From contig NZ_JACJST010000025.1 in the NCBI RefSeq assembly GCF_014698305.1, positions 30,569 through 94,568 of the forward strand: DNA of 64,000 nt. Direction: 5' to 3'. The DNA comes from Anabaena lutea FACHB-196. Lineage in GTDB: Bacteria > Cyanobacteriota > Cyanobacteriia > Cyanobacteriales > Nostocaceae. Position numbers and translations under genes: made by a program. Position 1 is the first letter of the stretch, and the number at the start of each line of letters is the position of its first letter. Below the pieces are notes generated by a model. The model was not told the DNA's origin, did not search any database, and saw nothing but the letters and a program-made list of their open reading frames with translations. Of this stretch, positions 18,572 through 26,871 are shown piece after piece.

Positions 18572-19194
18572 AAATAATTAAATTAACTAATCCTGAAAAC
18601 TTAGATATAAAAAGTTTAATCAATGCTTTAGAAGAGCATTTTAATTATAAATATGAAACTAAGGGTGGCTCAAAATTACCTGTTATTGCTTTTTATGCTA
18701 TTTATCAAATTTTAGTGAGAGAAATTTCTAGGTATAATTCCTGCACACTAGGAAGATTAGGTAGTCATACAGCTTCAGACAGAACTTCTAAAACTGCTGG
18801 AGATATTGAAATCTTTAATAAAAATAATCATCTTGTTGAAGCTGTAGAAATAAAACATGGACAAGAAATAACTCTGCAAATTGTTTATCGCGCTAAAGAT
18901 AAAATTCTGAAATATAATCCTGGCAGATATTATATTTTTGCATCAAAAGACGTTAAACAATCCGAAGCTGCACAACAGCTTAATGCAGTTATTAAAGAAA
19001 TGGCATCAGAACATGGATGTCAAGTAATTGTTAATGGAATTATCCCCACGATTAAATATTATTTAAGGTTAATCATGTCTATCACTGATTTTATTGAGCT
19101 TTATTCTAAATTAATTGAATCAGATACTGAAATTCAAAAAATTCACAAAGAAAAATGGAATGAAATTTTAGGTAGATTAATGATTGATGATTAA
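18568..19194 (+). CDS. Type II restriction endonuclease, PD-(D/E)XK type, with uncertain start
   Basis: The frame encodes about 208 residues directly after the methyltransferase. The core AGDIEIFNKNNHL...VEAVEIKHGQ has the D...ExK arrangement of PD-(D/E)XK nucleases. The first ordinary start codon is GTG at 18715, but the frame is open and protein-like for some 48 codons upstream (IEIIKLTNPENL, FNYKYETKGGSKLPVIAFYA). It reaches an ATA at 18568 overlapping the methyltransferase stop, and no ATG, GTG or TTG occurs in that stretch. Either a non-standard start is used or the original ATG has mutated to ATA, leaving the nuclease weak or silent. Confidence 0.8.
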   Translation: MEIIKLTNPENLDIKSLINALEEHFNYKYETKGGSKLPVIAFYAIYQILVREISRYNSCTLGRLGSHTASDRTSKTAGDIEIFNKNNHLVEAVEIKHGQEITLQIVYRAKDKILKYNPGRYYIFASKDVKQSEAAQQLNAVIKEMASEHGCQVIVNGIIPTIKYYLRLIMSITDFIELYSKLIESDTEIQKIHKEKWNEILGRLMIDD

Positions 19195-19216
19195 AGTAGA
19201 AATAAAGTTAAATTCC

Positions 19217-21094
19217 TTAACTTGGATGAAAATAATCATAAATATCTTGTGCTAAACGCGTTCCAATTCCCGAAACTTCAGCGAGTTGTGCAGGTGTCGC
19301 TTGACGGATATAATCAACAGAACGAAAATGGGCTAAAAGCAACTTTTGACGATGATTTCCTAAACCGGGAATTTCATCTAAACGCGATCGCTTTAATTTA
19401 TCACTTCTTTGCTGACGATGGAAACTCACAGCAAACCTATGTGCTTCATCTCGCAAGCGTCGCAGCAACTGTACTCCCGGTTGTTCTGCTTCTGTTTTTA
19501 AAGGTTGAGATGAGTCTGGTAAAAAGATTTCTTCTCGTTTTTTTGCTAAACTCACAACGCGCAAATCTGACAATAAATCCATTTCTTGCAAAATACCAAC
19601 CACCGCAGATAACTGACCTTTACCACCATCAATCATAATTAAATCAGGCCAGTCAGAATTACCCACTCGTGATAATTGGGGATTTTCAAGATATTTACGA
19701 AAACGCCTATTAATAACTTCCGCTAAACTAGCAAAATCATCTGAATGTCCGATAGTAATATCGGGATTTTTAATTTTGTAATGACGGTAATATTGTTTAG
19801 CAGGTAAACCATCAATAAACACAACTTGAGAAGCTACCGCATTAGAACCTTGAATATGAGAAATATCATAACCTTCGATGCGATGGGGTAAATCTGGTAA
19901 ATCAAGAATAGCAGCTAAATCTTCTAGAGATTGTTGATTAACTGCACCCAATTTTTGGCTTCTCTGTAATTCATATTGGGCGTTTCTTTCCACCATCTCT
20001 ATTAATTCTGCCTTCGTTTGTCGCAAAGGAGCTAAAATTGTCACTTTTCTACCTTTGCGTTCAGTCAAAACATCTGCCAATATTTCCCCATCTGGTAAAT
20101 CATGTTGTACCAAAATTTCACTAGGAATTTCTACATTTTCCGCAGTTTGGTAATGTTCTTCTAAAACTCGTTGTAAAATAGCTCCAGGTTCAGGATGAGC
20201 ATCAGCCATAAATGCTAAACGTCCCACTAACTGACCTGCACGAATTTGGAATAATTGAATATGGGCGTGTTGGTCATCTGTAGCTAAAGCAATGGCATCC
20301 CGTGATACAGTATCATCAGGTAAGGATACTTTTTGCTGTGCATTCAGAGATTTTAAACCAGTAATTTGATCACGAATTCGCGCTGCTGTTTCAAAATTCA
20401 ATTCTTCCGCAGCAGTTTCCATTTGTGCTGTCAAAATATCAATTAGTTCCTGAGTTCTTCCTTGAAATACCATTGCTACCTTTTGGACAATTTTTCCATA
20501 TTCTTCTGAAGAAACTAATTTTTGACAGACACCAGGACAGCGACCAATATCATAATTTAAACAAGGACGGTCTTTAAATAGAGGTTGGGGTCTTTGTCTG
20601 AGGGGAAAAATGCGTTTACATAAATGAACAACTTCCCGTAATAAACCAGAATCTGTATAAGGCCCGTAATATTTATCTTTGGCTTTTCCTAATTGACGTT
20701 TGCGGGTAATGAAAATACGCGGATAGTCTTCTGACCAAGTGATGCAGAGATAAGGGTATTTTTTATCATCCTTGAGTAGGACGTTAAAGTATGGCTGATG
20801 CTGTTTAATTAAATTGGCTTCTAGCGCTAAAGCTTCTACTTCGGTGTCGGTGACAATAAATTCAATCTCTGTCACCAGCTTCACCATTGTGTTGATGCGT
20901 TCCGTCTTGTTGGTGGAGTCACGGAAATAGGAACGGACACGCGATCGCAATTTTCGAGATTTACCTATATAGATTATGCGATCGCTCCCATCTCGCATCA
21001 AATAAACCCCCGGTTCAGCGGGAATTTCTCCAAGACGGTTTTCCAGCCTTTCGGGATTTTTAACTAGTGGTAGAGTTTGAGCAGATAAAGTCAC
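19217..21094 (-). CDS. uvrC: Excinuclease ABC subunit C
   Basis: UvrC makes both incisions around a DNA lesion in nucleotide excision repair, acting with UvrA and UvrB. The 625-residue protein has an N-terminal GIY-YIG domain ([20 protein letters not shown], about residues 28-48), a UVR domain binding UvrB ([17 protein letters not shown], about 225), the RNase-H-like 5' nuclease domain ([20 protein letters not shown], about 400) and C-terminal helix-hairpin-helix motifs ([32 protein letters not shown]). It is complete. Its last 141 bases are duplicated at 17323-17463, beyond the restriction-modification genes. Confidence 0.97.
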   Translation of the reverse strand: MTLSAQTLPLVKNPERLENRLGEIPAEPGVYLMRDGSDRIIYIGKSRKLRSRVRSYFRDSTNKTERINTMVKLVTEIEFIVTDTEVEALALEANLIKQHQPYFNVLLKDDKKYPYLCITWSEDYPRIFITRKRQLGKAKDKYYGPYTDSGLLREVVHLCKRIFPLRQRPQPLFKDRPCLNYDIGRCPGVCQKLVSSEEYGKIVQKVAMVFQGRTQELIDILTAQMETAAEELNFETAARIRDQITGLKSLNAQQKVSLPDDTVSRDAIALATDDQHAHIQLFQIRAGQLVGRLAFMADAHPEPGAILQRVLEEHYQTAENVEIPSEILVQHDLPDGEILADVLTERKGRKVTILAPLRQTKAELIEMVERNAQYELQRSQKLGAVNQQSLEDLAAILDLPDLPHRIEGYDISHIQGSNAVASQVVFIDGLPAKQYYRHYKIKNPDITIGHSDDFASLAEVINRRFRKYLENPQLSRVGNSDWPDLIMIDGGKGQLSAVVGILQEMDLLSDLRVVSLAKKREEIFLPDSSQPLKTEAEQPGVQLLRRLRDEAHRFAVSFHRQQRSDKLKRSRLDEIPGLGNHRQKLLLAHFRSVDYIRQATPAQLAEVSGIGTRLAQDIYDYFHPS

Positions 21095-21158
21095 GGTTAA
21101 AGTTAGGTAATTTTACAAATATACCCTTCTCCATTTTAATGAAAATTCTGTTGAAGAT

Positions 21159-21181
21159 AAAAAAAAGGAGCTAATCGCTCC
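21159..21181 (-). terminator. Intrinsic terminator of the PEP-CTERM gene
   Basis: On the minus strand GGAGC, loop GATTA, GCTCC is followed by eight T residues (plus-strand A-run at 21159-21166). It begins 27 bases after the stop codon of the minus-strand gene at 21208. Confidence 0.8.
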
Positions 21182-21207
21182 CTCTCTGGATTAATAAAAT
21201 CTCCATC

Positions 21208-22398
21208 TTAACCAGATACTTTTTTCAACTTGCGTTTTGCAGCTAAGATACCAGCGACACCAAGAACACCAAAGATAGCAGAAGGTTCTGGTACTGCCGC
21301 TGCTTCGTATCCAGGTGTATTCCAGGTATAAATTGCGTTGTAAGATACGCCGTCATCAGAAGCTGTAATTCCAGATGCCGTGGGATTAAAACTGTAAGCA
21401 TAGTGAGTTTGACCACCAGTCACAACCTTAGCAATTTCACTGGCTTGGAGTGGACCTTGGTATCCGTTTAAGGTAGTTTGTAAAGTCAGTACGTCCTTGA
21501 AAGATGTCAATTGGGTTGTTTGAGCTTGCAGGGTTGAGTTTAGAGTATTTAGGTTATTTATTGCCGTTGTCAGTTGGTTTTTCAACGTAGATGCAGGAAG
21601 AGAATTTTTAATCGCTGTAAGTTGTGCAATCTGACCTGGAAGTGCGACAATTTTTGAACTCAGGTCTGTAATTTGTGAAACGGTTGGTACACTCGCTTGA
21701 GTTGAAAGTGTTGAAAGCAATGTAGAAAGTGCTGAAAATTGTGTTGAAAGGGTTGAAAGTGCTGGAACACTTGGAACACTGGGAAGAGTTGGAATAGTTG
21801 GAATACTTGAAAGTTGTGATTTCACTCCATTCCATGATTCAGTAGCTTTAGTAGAAATGGTAGTCGATAGTTTGGATTTCACATCCAAGTGACCAATCAA
21901 TTTCAGTTCTACACCGCCATTTTGACCGAATGCAAAATTACCAATGTTAGGATCTCCCATGCCCAATAGAGGAAAATAACCTGTAACTAATGATTTGGTA
22001 TTTGCCGAAAAACTATTCCATACGGATTGAAATGGTGTATATGTACTTAATAAATCACCTAACCATTGAGAACCAAAAGAATTCCAGTCACTAGCTGTAA
22101 CACTGGTGACGGTAGCGCTATATGCTCCTTGTGTAGCGGTAAAGCCAACATTGGCTGTAGGATTTTCGTCAGAATACCAAAGTTCCACGTTGGAGGTGAC
22201 ATCACCATCAGTTAAAGCATTGGTAGCTGCTGCGGTATTATTGGGGATGAAAACTCCATTTGACCCACCTGTGTAGGTTTTAATTTGATTGGGGTTGTTG
22301 TAACTAAAGGATACAGCTTGTGCTGGGTTAGCAGCAGCTGCACCGAAACCAATAGCCATTGACGCACCAACTAACAATTTCCCAAAAGTGTTTTTCAT
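21208..22398 (-). CDS. PEP-CTERM sorting-domain surface protein
   Basis: The product is exported: MKNTFGKLLVGASMAIGFGAAAANPAQA is a signal peptide with an AxA cleavage site. The C-terminus VPEPSAIFGVLGVAGILAAKRKLKK is a PEP-CTERM signal (PEP motif, hydrophobic helix, basic tail) processed by an exosortase. The start at 22398 is chosen because it begins the signal peptide; an in-frame ATG 29 codons upstream would add unrelated residues. A middle part (about residues 180-290) is built of Leu/Ser/Thr-rich repeats (LSTLSTQFSALSTLLSTLST) likely to be elongated and helical. Such proteins go to the outer surface or exopolysaccharide; the function is unknown. Confidence 0.88.
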   Translation of the reverse strand: MKNTFGKLLVGASMAIGFGAAAANPAQAVSFSYNNPNQIKTYTGGSNGVFIPNNTAAATNALTDGDVTSNVELWYSDENPTANVGFTATQGAYSATVTSVTASDWNSFGSQWLGDLLSTYTPFQSVWNSFSANTKSLVTGYFPLLGMGDPNIGNFAFGQNGGVELKLIGHLDVKSKLSTTISTKATESWNGVKSQLSSIPTIPTLPSVPSVPALSTLSTQFSALSTLLSTLSTQASVPTVSQITDLSSKIVALPGQIAQLTAIKNSLPASTLKNQLTTAINNLNTLNSTLQAQTTQLTSFKDVLTLQTTLNGYQGPLQASEIAKVVTGGQTHYAYSFNPTASGITASDDGVSYNAIYTWNTPGYEAAAVPEPSAIFGVLGVAGILAAKRKLKKVSG

Positions 22399-22900
22399 TT
22401 TTTTAGAGTTGTGTTTAATACTGTGTCTATGTTTGAGCCGAGTTAACCAAGTATATTGGTGTTTTATTAATAGGGTTGGGATCAAGCAGCAGTGCTATTC
22501 CCGATTTAGTAGCTGAACACACAAATCTATCTTACGAGAATCTCGCAGCTGATTAGATAAAGATACTGTATTTTTTCAATGAAAAGACGAAGAATGTTTC
22601 CGTAATTCTCTACGTTTAATTACTGACATGACTTAACTTTCTTGAAATTATAGTAGCTGACAGGAAGTGACTCTTGACAGTCTGAAAAGTCTTTTGGTGT
22701 CTAGGTTTTATAATCAGTTGGTGTCCTAACCGCCCTGTCCGTTGCTATACATTGGCATAACAGCATTTATAAGGTTTTATACTAAACACGGTTGAGATTT
22801 GTAGCGGTAAAGCCAGTGCTAAACCCCTACCTACAGAATCAAATAATTAAGCCGTGTTGAGTATAACTGAGTAAAAAAATTTAAATTTATACCATTGTTG
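22399..22900. other. Intergenic region between PEP-CTERM and aminotransferase genes
   Basis: About 500 bases without a gene. It presumably carries the PEP-CTERM promoter near 22400-22600, although no clear -10/-35 pair can be defended. It also contains the 90-bp inverted-repeat element at 22777-22866. Nothing else is recognised. Confidence 0.6.
22777..22866. repeat. 90-bp MITE-like inverted-repeat element
   Basis: TTATACTAAACACGGTT at the left end matches the reverse complement of the right end AAGCCGTGTTGAGTATAA (TTATACTCAACACGGCTT) with two or three differences. The inside (GTAGCGGTAAAGCC...CTAAACCCCTACC) is itself partly palindromic. No coding capacity. The size and ends fit a small non-autonomous element. 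Confidence 0.7.
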
Positions 22901-24142
22901 CTAAAGCGGAAACACTCCTGAATTAAGAAATTCAGCTATTTTCTCGACAGCAGTTTCTAAGACTTTTGGTTCTTGTACCAATGCAAAGCGAACATAACCT
23001 TCACCAGATTTACCAAAGCCAGCACCAGGGGAAGCAGCAACACCAGTTTGTTTAACTAACTCTGTACAAAATTCAATGGAATTATTACTCCATTGTGTAG
23101 GTAATTTTGCCCAAATGTACATTGTGGCTTCGGGTGTAGGGACGTTCCAACCAATGTGGTTTAAGGCATTAATGAAAGCATCTCGACGCTGACGGAATGT
23201 ATCAACGGCAGCTTTGACACTATCTTGATTTCCTGTGAGTGCTGCGATCGCACCGTTTAATATTCCTAAATACTGATTAAAATCAACGGCAGCTTTTACT
23301 TGCCTTAAAGCTTGAATAAGTTCTGCATTACCGATCGCATAACCAATGCGGAAACCACCCATATTGTACGACTTGGACAGGGTAAAAAATTCAATTGAGA
23401 CGCTTTTTTCTGGATCAGCTTGCAAAATTGAAGGAACTGGGGAATTGGTAATTGGTAATTGGTAATTGGTGATTGGTGATTGGTGAGAACTTTGCCCATT
23501 CTCAGCAAAAACTAAATCGACGTAGGGGAAATCGTGAACAAGAACAATATTGTGTTGCTGACAAAAAGCTACAGCTTCTTGGAAAAACGATAAAGGAGCG
23601 ATCGCACTGGTAGGATTGTGGGGATAACTCAACACCATCAACCGCGACTGAGCCAAAACTGAAGCGGGGATATCAGCCAACACGGGTAAAAAATTATTTT
23701 CTGCCTTTAATGGCATTGGGTAAATTTGCCCACTAGCTAAATAAACTCCCCCCATATGAGAAGGATATCCTGGATCTAATAATAGAGCAAAATCGCCGGG
23801 ATTGAGGATAGCTAAAGGTAAATGGGCTGTTCCTTCCTGAGAACCAATTAGGGGTAAAACCTCAGTTTCGGGATTTACTGCAACACCAAATTTTTGTTCA
23901 TACCATTGGGCTGCGGCTTGGCGAAATCCTTGCGTACCGCGAAACAGCAAATAGCCGTGAGTACTGGGGTCATAGAGAGATTTAGCGATCGCTTCAATTA
24001 CATGATTCTGGGCTGGTAAATCCGAAGATCCCAAAGACAAATCAATTAATTCTCTTCCAGCAGCCACAGCCGCAGCTTTGGCTCTGTCCATATCGGCAAA
24101 TACATTAGATTGTAGGGGTTGTAAACGCTTTGCAAATTGCAT
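22901..24142 (-). CDS. Class I/II PLP-dependent aminotransferase (DapL/AspC-like)
   Basis: The 413-residue protein is a fold-type I aminotransferase. It shows IDLSLGSSDLP, YLLFRGTQGFRQAAAQWY, LIGSQEGTAHLPLAILNPGD, YPHNPTSAIA with the conserved Asn-Pro, HDFPYVDL, the PLP-lysine motif FTLSKSYNMGGFRIGYAIG and the carboxylate-binding arginine in GYVRFALV. It resembles the LL-diaminopimelate/aspartate aminotransferase group; the exact substrate is not decided by sequence. Residues about 220-235 (HQSPITNYQLPITNSP) are a low-complexity insert encoded by tandem GGTAATTGGTAATT repeats, absent from the family pattern. It does not break the frame and lies in a loop before the lysine motif. Confidence 0.9.
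   Translation of the reverse strand: MQFAKRLQPLQSNVFADMDRAKAAAVAAGRELIDLSLGSSDLPAQNHVIEAIAKSLYDPSTHGYLLFRGTQGFRQAAAQWYEQKFGVAVNPETEVLPLIGSQEGTAHLPLAILNPGDFALLLDPGYPSHMGGVYLASGQIYPMPLKAENNFLPVLADIPASVLAQSRLMVLSYPHNPTSAIAPLSFFQEAVAFCQQHNIVLVHDFPYVDLVFAENGQSSHQSPITNYQLPITNSPVPSILQADPEKSVSIEFFTLSKSYNMGGFRIGYAIGNAELIQALRQVKAAVDFNQYLGILNGAIAALTGNQDSVKAAVDTFRQRRDAFINALNHIGWNVPTPEATMYIWAKLPTQWSNNSIEFCTELVKQTGVAASPGAGFGKSGEGYVRFALVQEPKVLETAVEKIAEFLNSGVFPL
23440..23486. repeat. STRR array inserted in frame within the aminotransferase gene
   Basis: Tandem units of the form GGTAATT and GGTGATT lie inside the coding sequence and encode ITNYQLPITN-type peptide. The same repeat family occurs between genes elsewhere here (40977-41054) and inside menD (33112-33155). 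Confidence 0.88.
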
Positions 24143-24438
24143 TTTAGTTATTAGTCATTGGTCATTAGTCATTGGTCATTAGTCAGTTGCTAAGTTTTGT
24201 CTTCGCTAAAGACTACTGACCAGGAATTTTAGATTTTAGATTTTAGATTTTAGATTTTAGATTAAAAAAAATTGGGTATAGGTTCCCCGTCCTTGAGGAC
24301 GGCAAAATACTCGCTGCGCTGCGTAGGCTTCGCTAACGTAAATCCAAAATCCAAAATTTTCAAGCTCTACACTTGAGGGTGGAGTCAATCCAAAATCCAA
24401 AATCGTAAATCCAAAATCGAGTGACCCCTGACCATCGA
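24143..24438. repeat. STRR cluster between aminotransferase and thioredoxin genes
   Basis: Three short repeat types fill this gap. About 24149-24185 holds alternating GTCATTGGTCATTA units. At 24227-24261 there are five perfect TTTTAGA heptamers. About 24340-24420 holds AAATCCAAAATCC units, complementary in type to the TTTTAGA family. A GC-rich CGCTGCGCTGCGTAGGC patch lies near 24311. No gene is present. Confidence 0.85.
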
Positions 24439-24774
24439 CTAATTCTTATTTAAATGCGGATCTAGAAGACTGAGTAATTTATCTTTACTAATCACTCCCT
24501 CAGTTGATTCTAATAGTTGATCTCCTTTCACTAATCTGAGAGCGGGGACACCTTCCACCTGGAACTGTTTGACAGTTAAGGGATTAGGGTCAATTTCCAT
24601 TTTTACGATTTTCAAGCGATCGCTATATTTAGTCGCAGCATAGTTAATCACTGGTGACATCAATTGACAAGGCCCACACCAGGAAGCCCAAAAGTAAACT
24701 AATACAGGCTGCTCGGCCTGCAACACTTCGGTTTCAAATTCGGCATCAGTGATAGTGATTACACCCGTACTCAT
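24439..24774 (-). CDS. Thioredoxin-family protein
   Basis: The 111-residue protein has a standard thioredoxin fold: an LVYFWASWCGPCQLMSPVI active-site segment with the WCGPC redox motif, and the cis-proline loop VEGVPALRLVKGDQLLES. It reduces protein disulfides in the cytosol, presumably charged by thioredoxin reductase. The start at 24774 (MSTGVITIT) is preferred over an ATG four codons upstream because GGAG lies seven bases before it. It diverges from the most common TrxA in the segment YAATKYSDRLKIVKMEID, so it may be one of the specialised cyanobacterial thioredoxins. Confidence 0.92.
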   Translation of the reverse strand: MSTGVITITDAEFETEVLQAEQPVLVYFWASWCGPCQLMSPVINYAATKYSDRLKIVKMEIDPNPLTVKQFQVEGVPALRLVKGDQLLESTEGVISKDKLLSLLDPHLNKN

Positions 24775-24973
24775 GACAGTCTCCATTAGGCGGCATTGAT
24801 CAAAGTTGACACACAGAACACTTTATCCCAATCAGAGGGAACAGGGAACTCTTAACAGGGAATAGAGAGCAGAGGGAGAAGAATTTTCGGATTTCTGCAC
24901 ACACAAGTTATATCGCAAGTGATTATGCGGACATGATATTACCAATCACCAATCACCAATTAACAATTACCAA

Positions 24974-25008
24974 GGAAACAAAATCCCACAACCAAGAGGT
25001 GTGGGATT
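24974..25008 (-). terminator. Intrinsic terminator of the vipp1 gene
   Basis: AATCCCACA (24982-24990) and TGTGGGATT (25000-25008) form a perfect 9-bp stem. On the minus strand it is followed by TTGTTTCC. It lies 25 bases beyond the stop codon of the gene at 25034. Confidence 0.75.
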
Positions 25009-25033
25009 CTCTCCAATGATGTTTCTGCAAAGG

Positions 25034-25825
25034 TTACAGTTGATCTAATTGCTTGCGAAGGGCTTCCAAATCACGATCAACAGGTTCAGGAGGTTTAGCT
25101 GTACTTGTTGGTTGTGCTGGGGATGCGGTATTTGGTTGTTCTGGGGTTAGTAATTTTGGCTCAGGGGCAGGAGCTAAGGATGCTTTTAAAGCTGCCAATT
25201 CATCATCTACATCACTACCAGATTCTAATTTTGCAAATTGGGTTTCTAAATCTGCACTTGCCAACTCTCCCATAGACTGAGCGCGGGCTTCCTGGAGCAT
25301 GACTTTTTCTTCCATGCGCTCAAAGGCAGACATGGCACTACTGGTGTTCAAACCACTGACCATGCTTTGGAGTTGCTCTTGGGCTTTAGCGGTAGTAATC
25401 CGAGCCTTGAGCATTTCTTTCTTGGTCTTAGCTTCCGAAATTTTGCTCTCTAACTGGATTAAATTGCGTTTGAGGGTATCTACCTGAGTAACTTGCTGAT
25501 CAAGACTGGCTTTGAGAGCGGTACTAGTTTCTGTATAGGTCTTTTTGCGCTCCAAAGCTTGGCGTGCTAGGTTTTCATCACCTTTTTGTAGAGCTAGTTG
25601 GGCGTTGCGTTGCCATTTATTGATTTCATTTTGGCCATCATTGTACTGTTTCTCAGTGCGTTTTTGGGCTGCGATCGCTTGAGCAACGCCCTGACGCAAC
25701 TGTACCAAGTCTTCCTGCATTTCCAGGAGGGCTTGTTCTAGCATTTTTTCTGGGTCTTCGGCTTTACTGATTAAATCGTTAACATTAGCACCAACTACTC
25801 GTTTAAGGCGATCAAATAATCCCAT
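25034..25825 (-). CDS. vipp1: Vipp1/IM30 membrane-remodelling protein (PspA family)
   Basis: Vipp1 assembles into large rings or rods on thylakoid and cytoplasmic membranes and is needed for thylakoid biogenesis and membrane repair. The N-terminal amphipathic helix GLFDRLKRVVGANVNDLI, the EDPEKMLEQALLEMQEDLVQ segment and the long coiled coil match IM30. The C-terminal extension after a proline-rich linker ends PVDRDLEALRKQLDQL, the short helix that distinguishes Vipp1 from plain PspA. Length (263) fits the cyanobacterial protein. A second PspA-family gene lies 86 bp upstream in the same direction. Confidence 0.92.
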   Translation of the reverse strand: MGLFDRLKRVVGANVNDLISKAEDPEKMLEQALLEMQEDLVQLRQGVAQAIAAQKRTEKQYNDGQNEINKWQRNAQLALQKGDENLARQALERKKTYTETSTALKASLDQQVTQVDTLKRNLIQLESKISEAKTKKEMLKARITTAKAQEQLQSMVSGLNTSSAMSAFERMEEKVMLQEARAQSMGELASADLETQFAKLESGSDVDDELAALKASLAPAPEPKLLTPEQPNTASPAQPTSTAKPPEPVDRDLEALRKQLDQL

Positions 25826-25911
25826 AACTTTTTTCCTTTTGAGGTTTACGCGCTTTGTTGGACAATTAGCTTTTTTACTGTTTAATAGCTACCTATTTCA
25901 ATTTAATCTTT

Positions 25912-26739
25912 TCAGTTTGGCTTGGTATTCTCTCTCCATTCTGAATCATGATGCGATGAATCAGCCACATTAACTTCCAAATTTACAACTCCCTCTGGTT
26001 TGGGTAACTGCTGTTGGTGTGTCAGCACCTGACTGGAGTTACTTTCTGGCAAGCTATTCTCTGCTTCTGTGTTGTTTATATCACTTAAAATCTGAGTTTT
26101 CATTACTGCCAGTTCAGCATCAATGTTATTCATAGATTTCAACTTAGCAAATCTTGTTTCCAGATCGTCACCACTAAGTTGACCAATTACTTCAGCTTGC
26201 GCTTCCATCTGTAAAACTTTTTCTTCCATTCGCTCGAATGTACCCATGCTTGCTGTAGCAGAAACTTCGTTGAGCATTTCCTGAAGTTTATACGATGCCT
26301 CAGCAGAACGAGCGCGAGCAATATACATATCTTTTTTAGTTTTTATCTCAACAATTTTCAACTCCATCGTCCGCATATCTTGTTTAAGCTTGCCCACCAC
26401 ATTTTTTTGCTGCTCTATTTGGTTAAACAGGGCTGTAGCAGTTTCTTGGTAAGCTTGGCGTTTAGTGAGAGCTTGCCGTGCTAGATGTTCGCTACCCTGT
26501 TGCAGCGCTATTTGGGCGCGGCGATACCATTCTTCGGCTTGGGATTGGGCTGCTGCGGCTTGGCGTTCGGTGCGTTTTTGGGTAGCGATCGCCCCTGCTA
26601 CACCTTGCCGTAATTGCACCAAATTTTCCTGCATCTTCAGAAAGGTTTGTTCCAGAATTTTTTCTGGATCTTCTGTACTGCTTACCAAACTATTGAAATT
26701 AGCATTAATCACCCGCAGGATACGCTTCATCACTTTCAT
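25912..26739 (-). CDS. PspA/IM30 family protein, second copy
   Basis: A 275-residue paralogue of the Vipp1 protein encoded next to it. It shares EDPEKILEQTFLKMQENLVQ, the central coiled coil and FERMEEKVLQMEAQAE. The N-terminal helix is altered (MKVMKRILRVINANFNSLVS) and the C-terminus is an unrelated polar tail (NSSQVLTHQQQLPKPEGVV...) without the Vipp1 terminal helix. It is therefore more PspA-like and probably acts in membrane stress rather than thylakoid formation; that is inference. It precedes vipp1 by 86 bp and may be co-transcribed with it. Confidence 0.85.
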   Translation of the reverse strand: MKVMKRILRVINANFNSLVSSTEDPEKILEQTFLKMQENLVQLRQGVAGAIATQKRTERQAAAAQSQAEEWYRRAQIALQQGSEHLARQALTKRQAYQETATALFNQIEQQKNVVGKLKQDMRTMELKIVEIKTKKDMYIARARSAEASYKLQEMLNEVSATASMGTFERMEEKVLQMEAQAEVIGQLSGDDLETRFAKLKSMNNIDAELAVMKTQILSDINNTEAENSLPESNSSQVLTHQQQLPKPEGVVNLEVNVADSSHHDSEWRENTKPN

Positions 26740-26790
26740 CTTGGCTTTGCTCCATTCACTTTTTGCCAGCTGCTAGAAAACTCCCTCAAT

Positions 26791-26870
26791 TGAAGAAGAC
26801 ACGGGGATAATCTCTCCGCGTCACCGCGTCTCCCCATCTCCGCGTCTCCCACTCTGGAGCGTCCTCTTCG
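26791..26870. repeat. Direct repeat bordering the SPOR/DciA segment, left copy
   Basis: TGAAGAAGACACGGGGATAA, then TCTCTCCGCGTC-type DNA and CACTCTGGAGCGTCCTCTT. The same sequence, shorter by an inner block of about 16 bp, lies at 28669-28732 in the same orientation. The left copy ends one base from the stop codon of the gene at 26872. Confidence 0.85.
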
Positions 26871-26871
26871 G

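Noticed and set aside
24149..24420. Repeat clusters considered as CRISPR or integron sites
   Set aside because: Repeats are tandem, 7-14 bp, without unique spacers or an integrase nearby.
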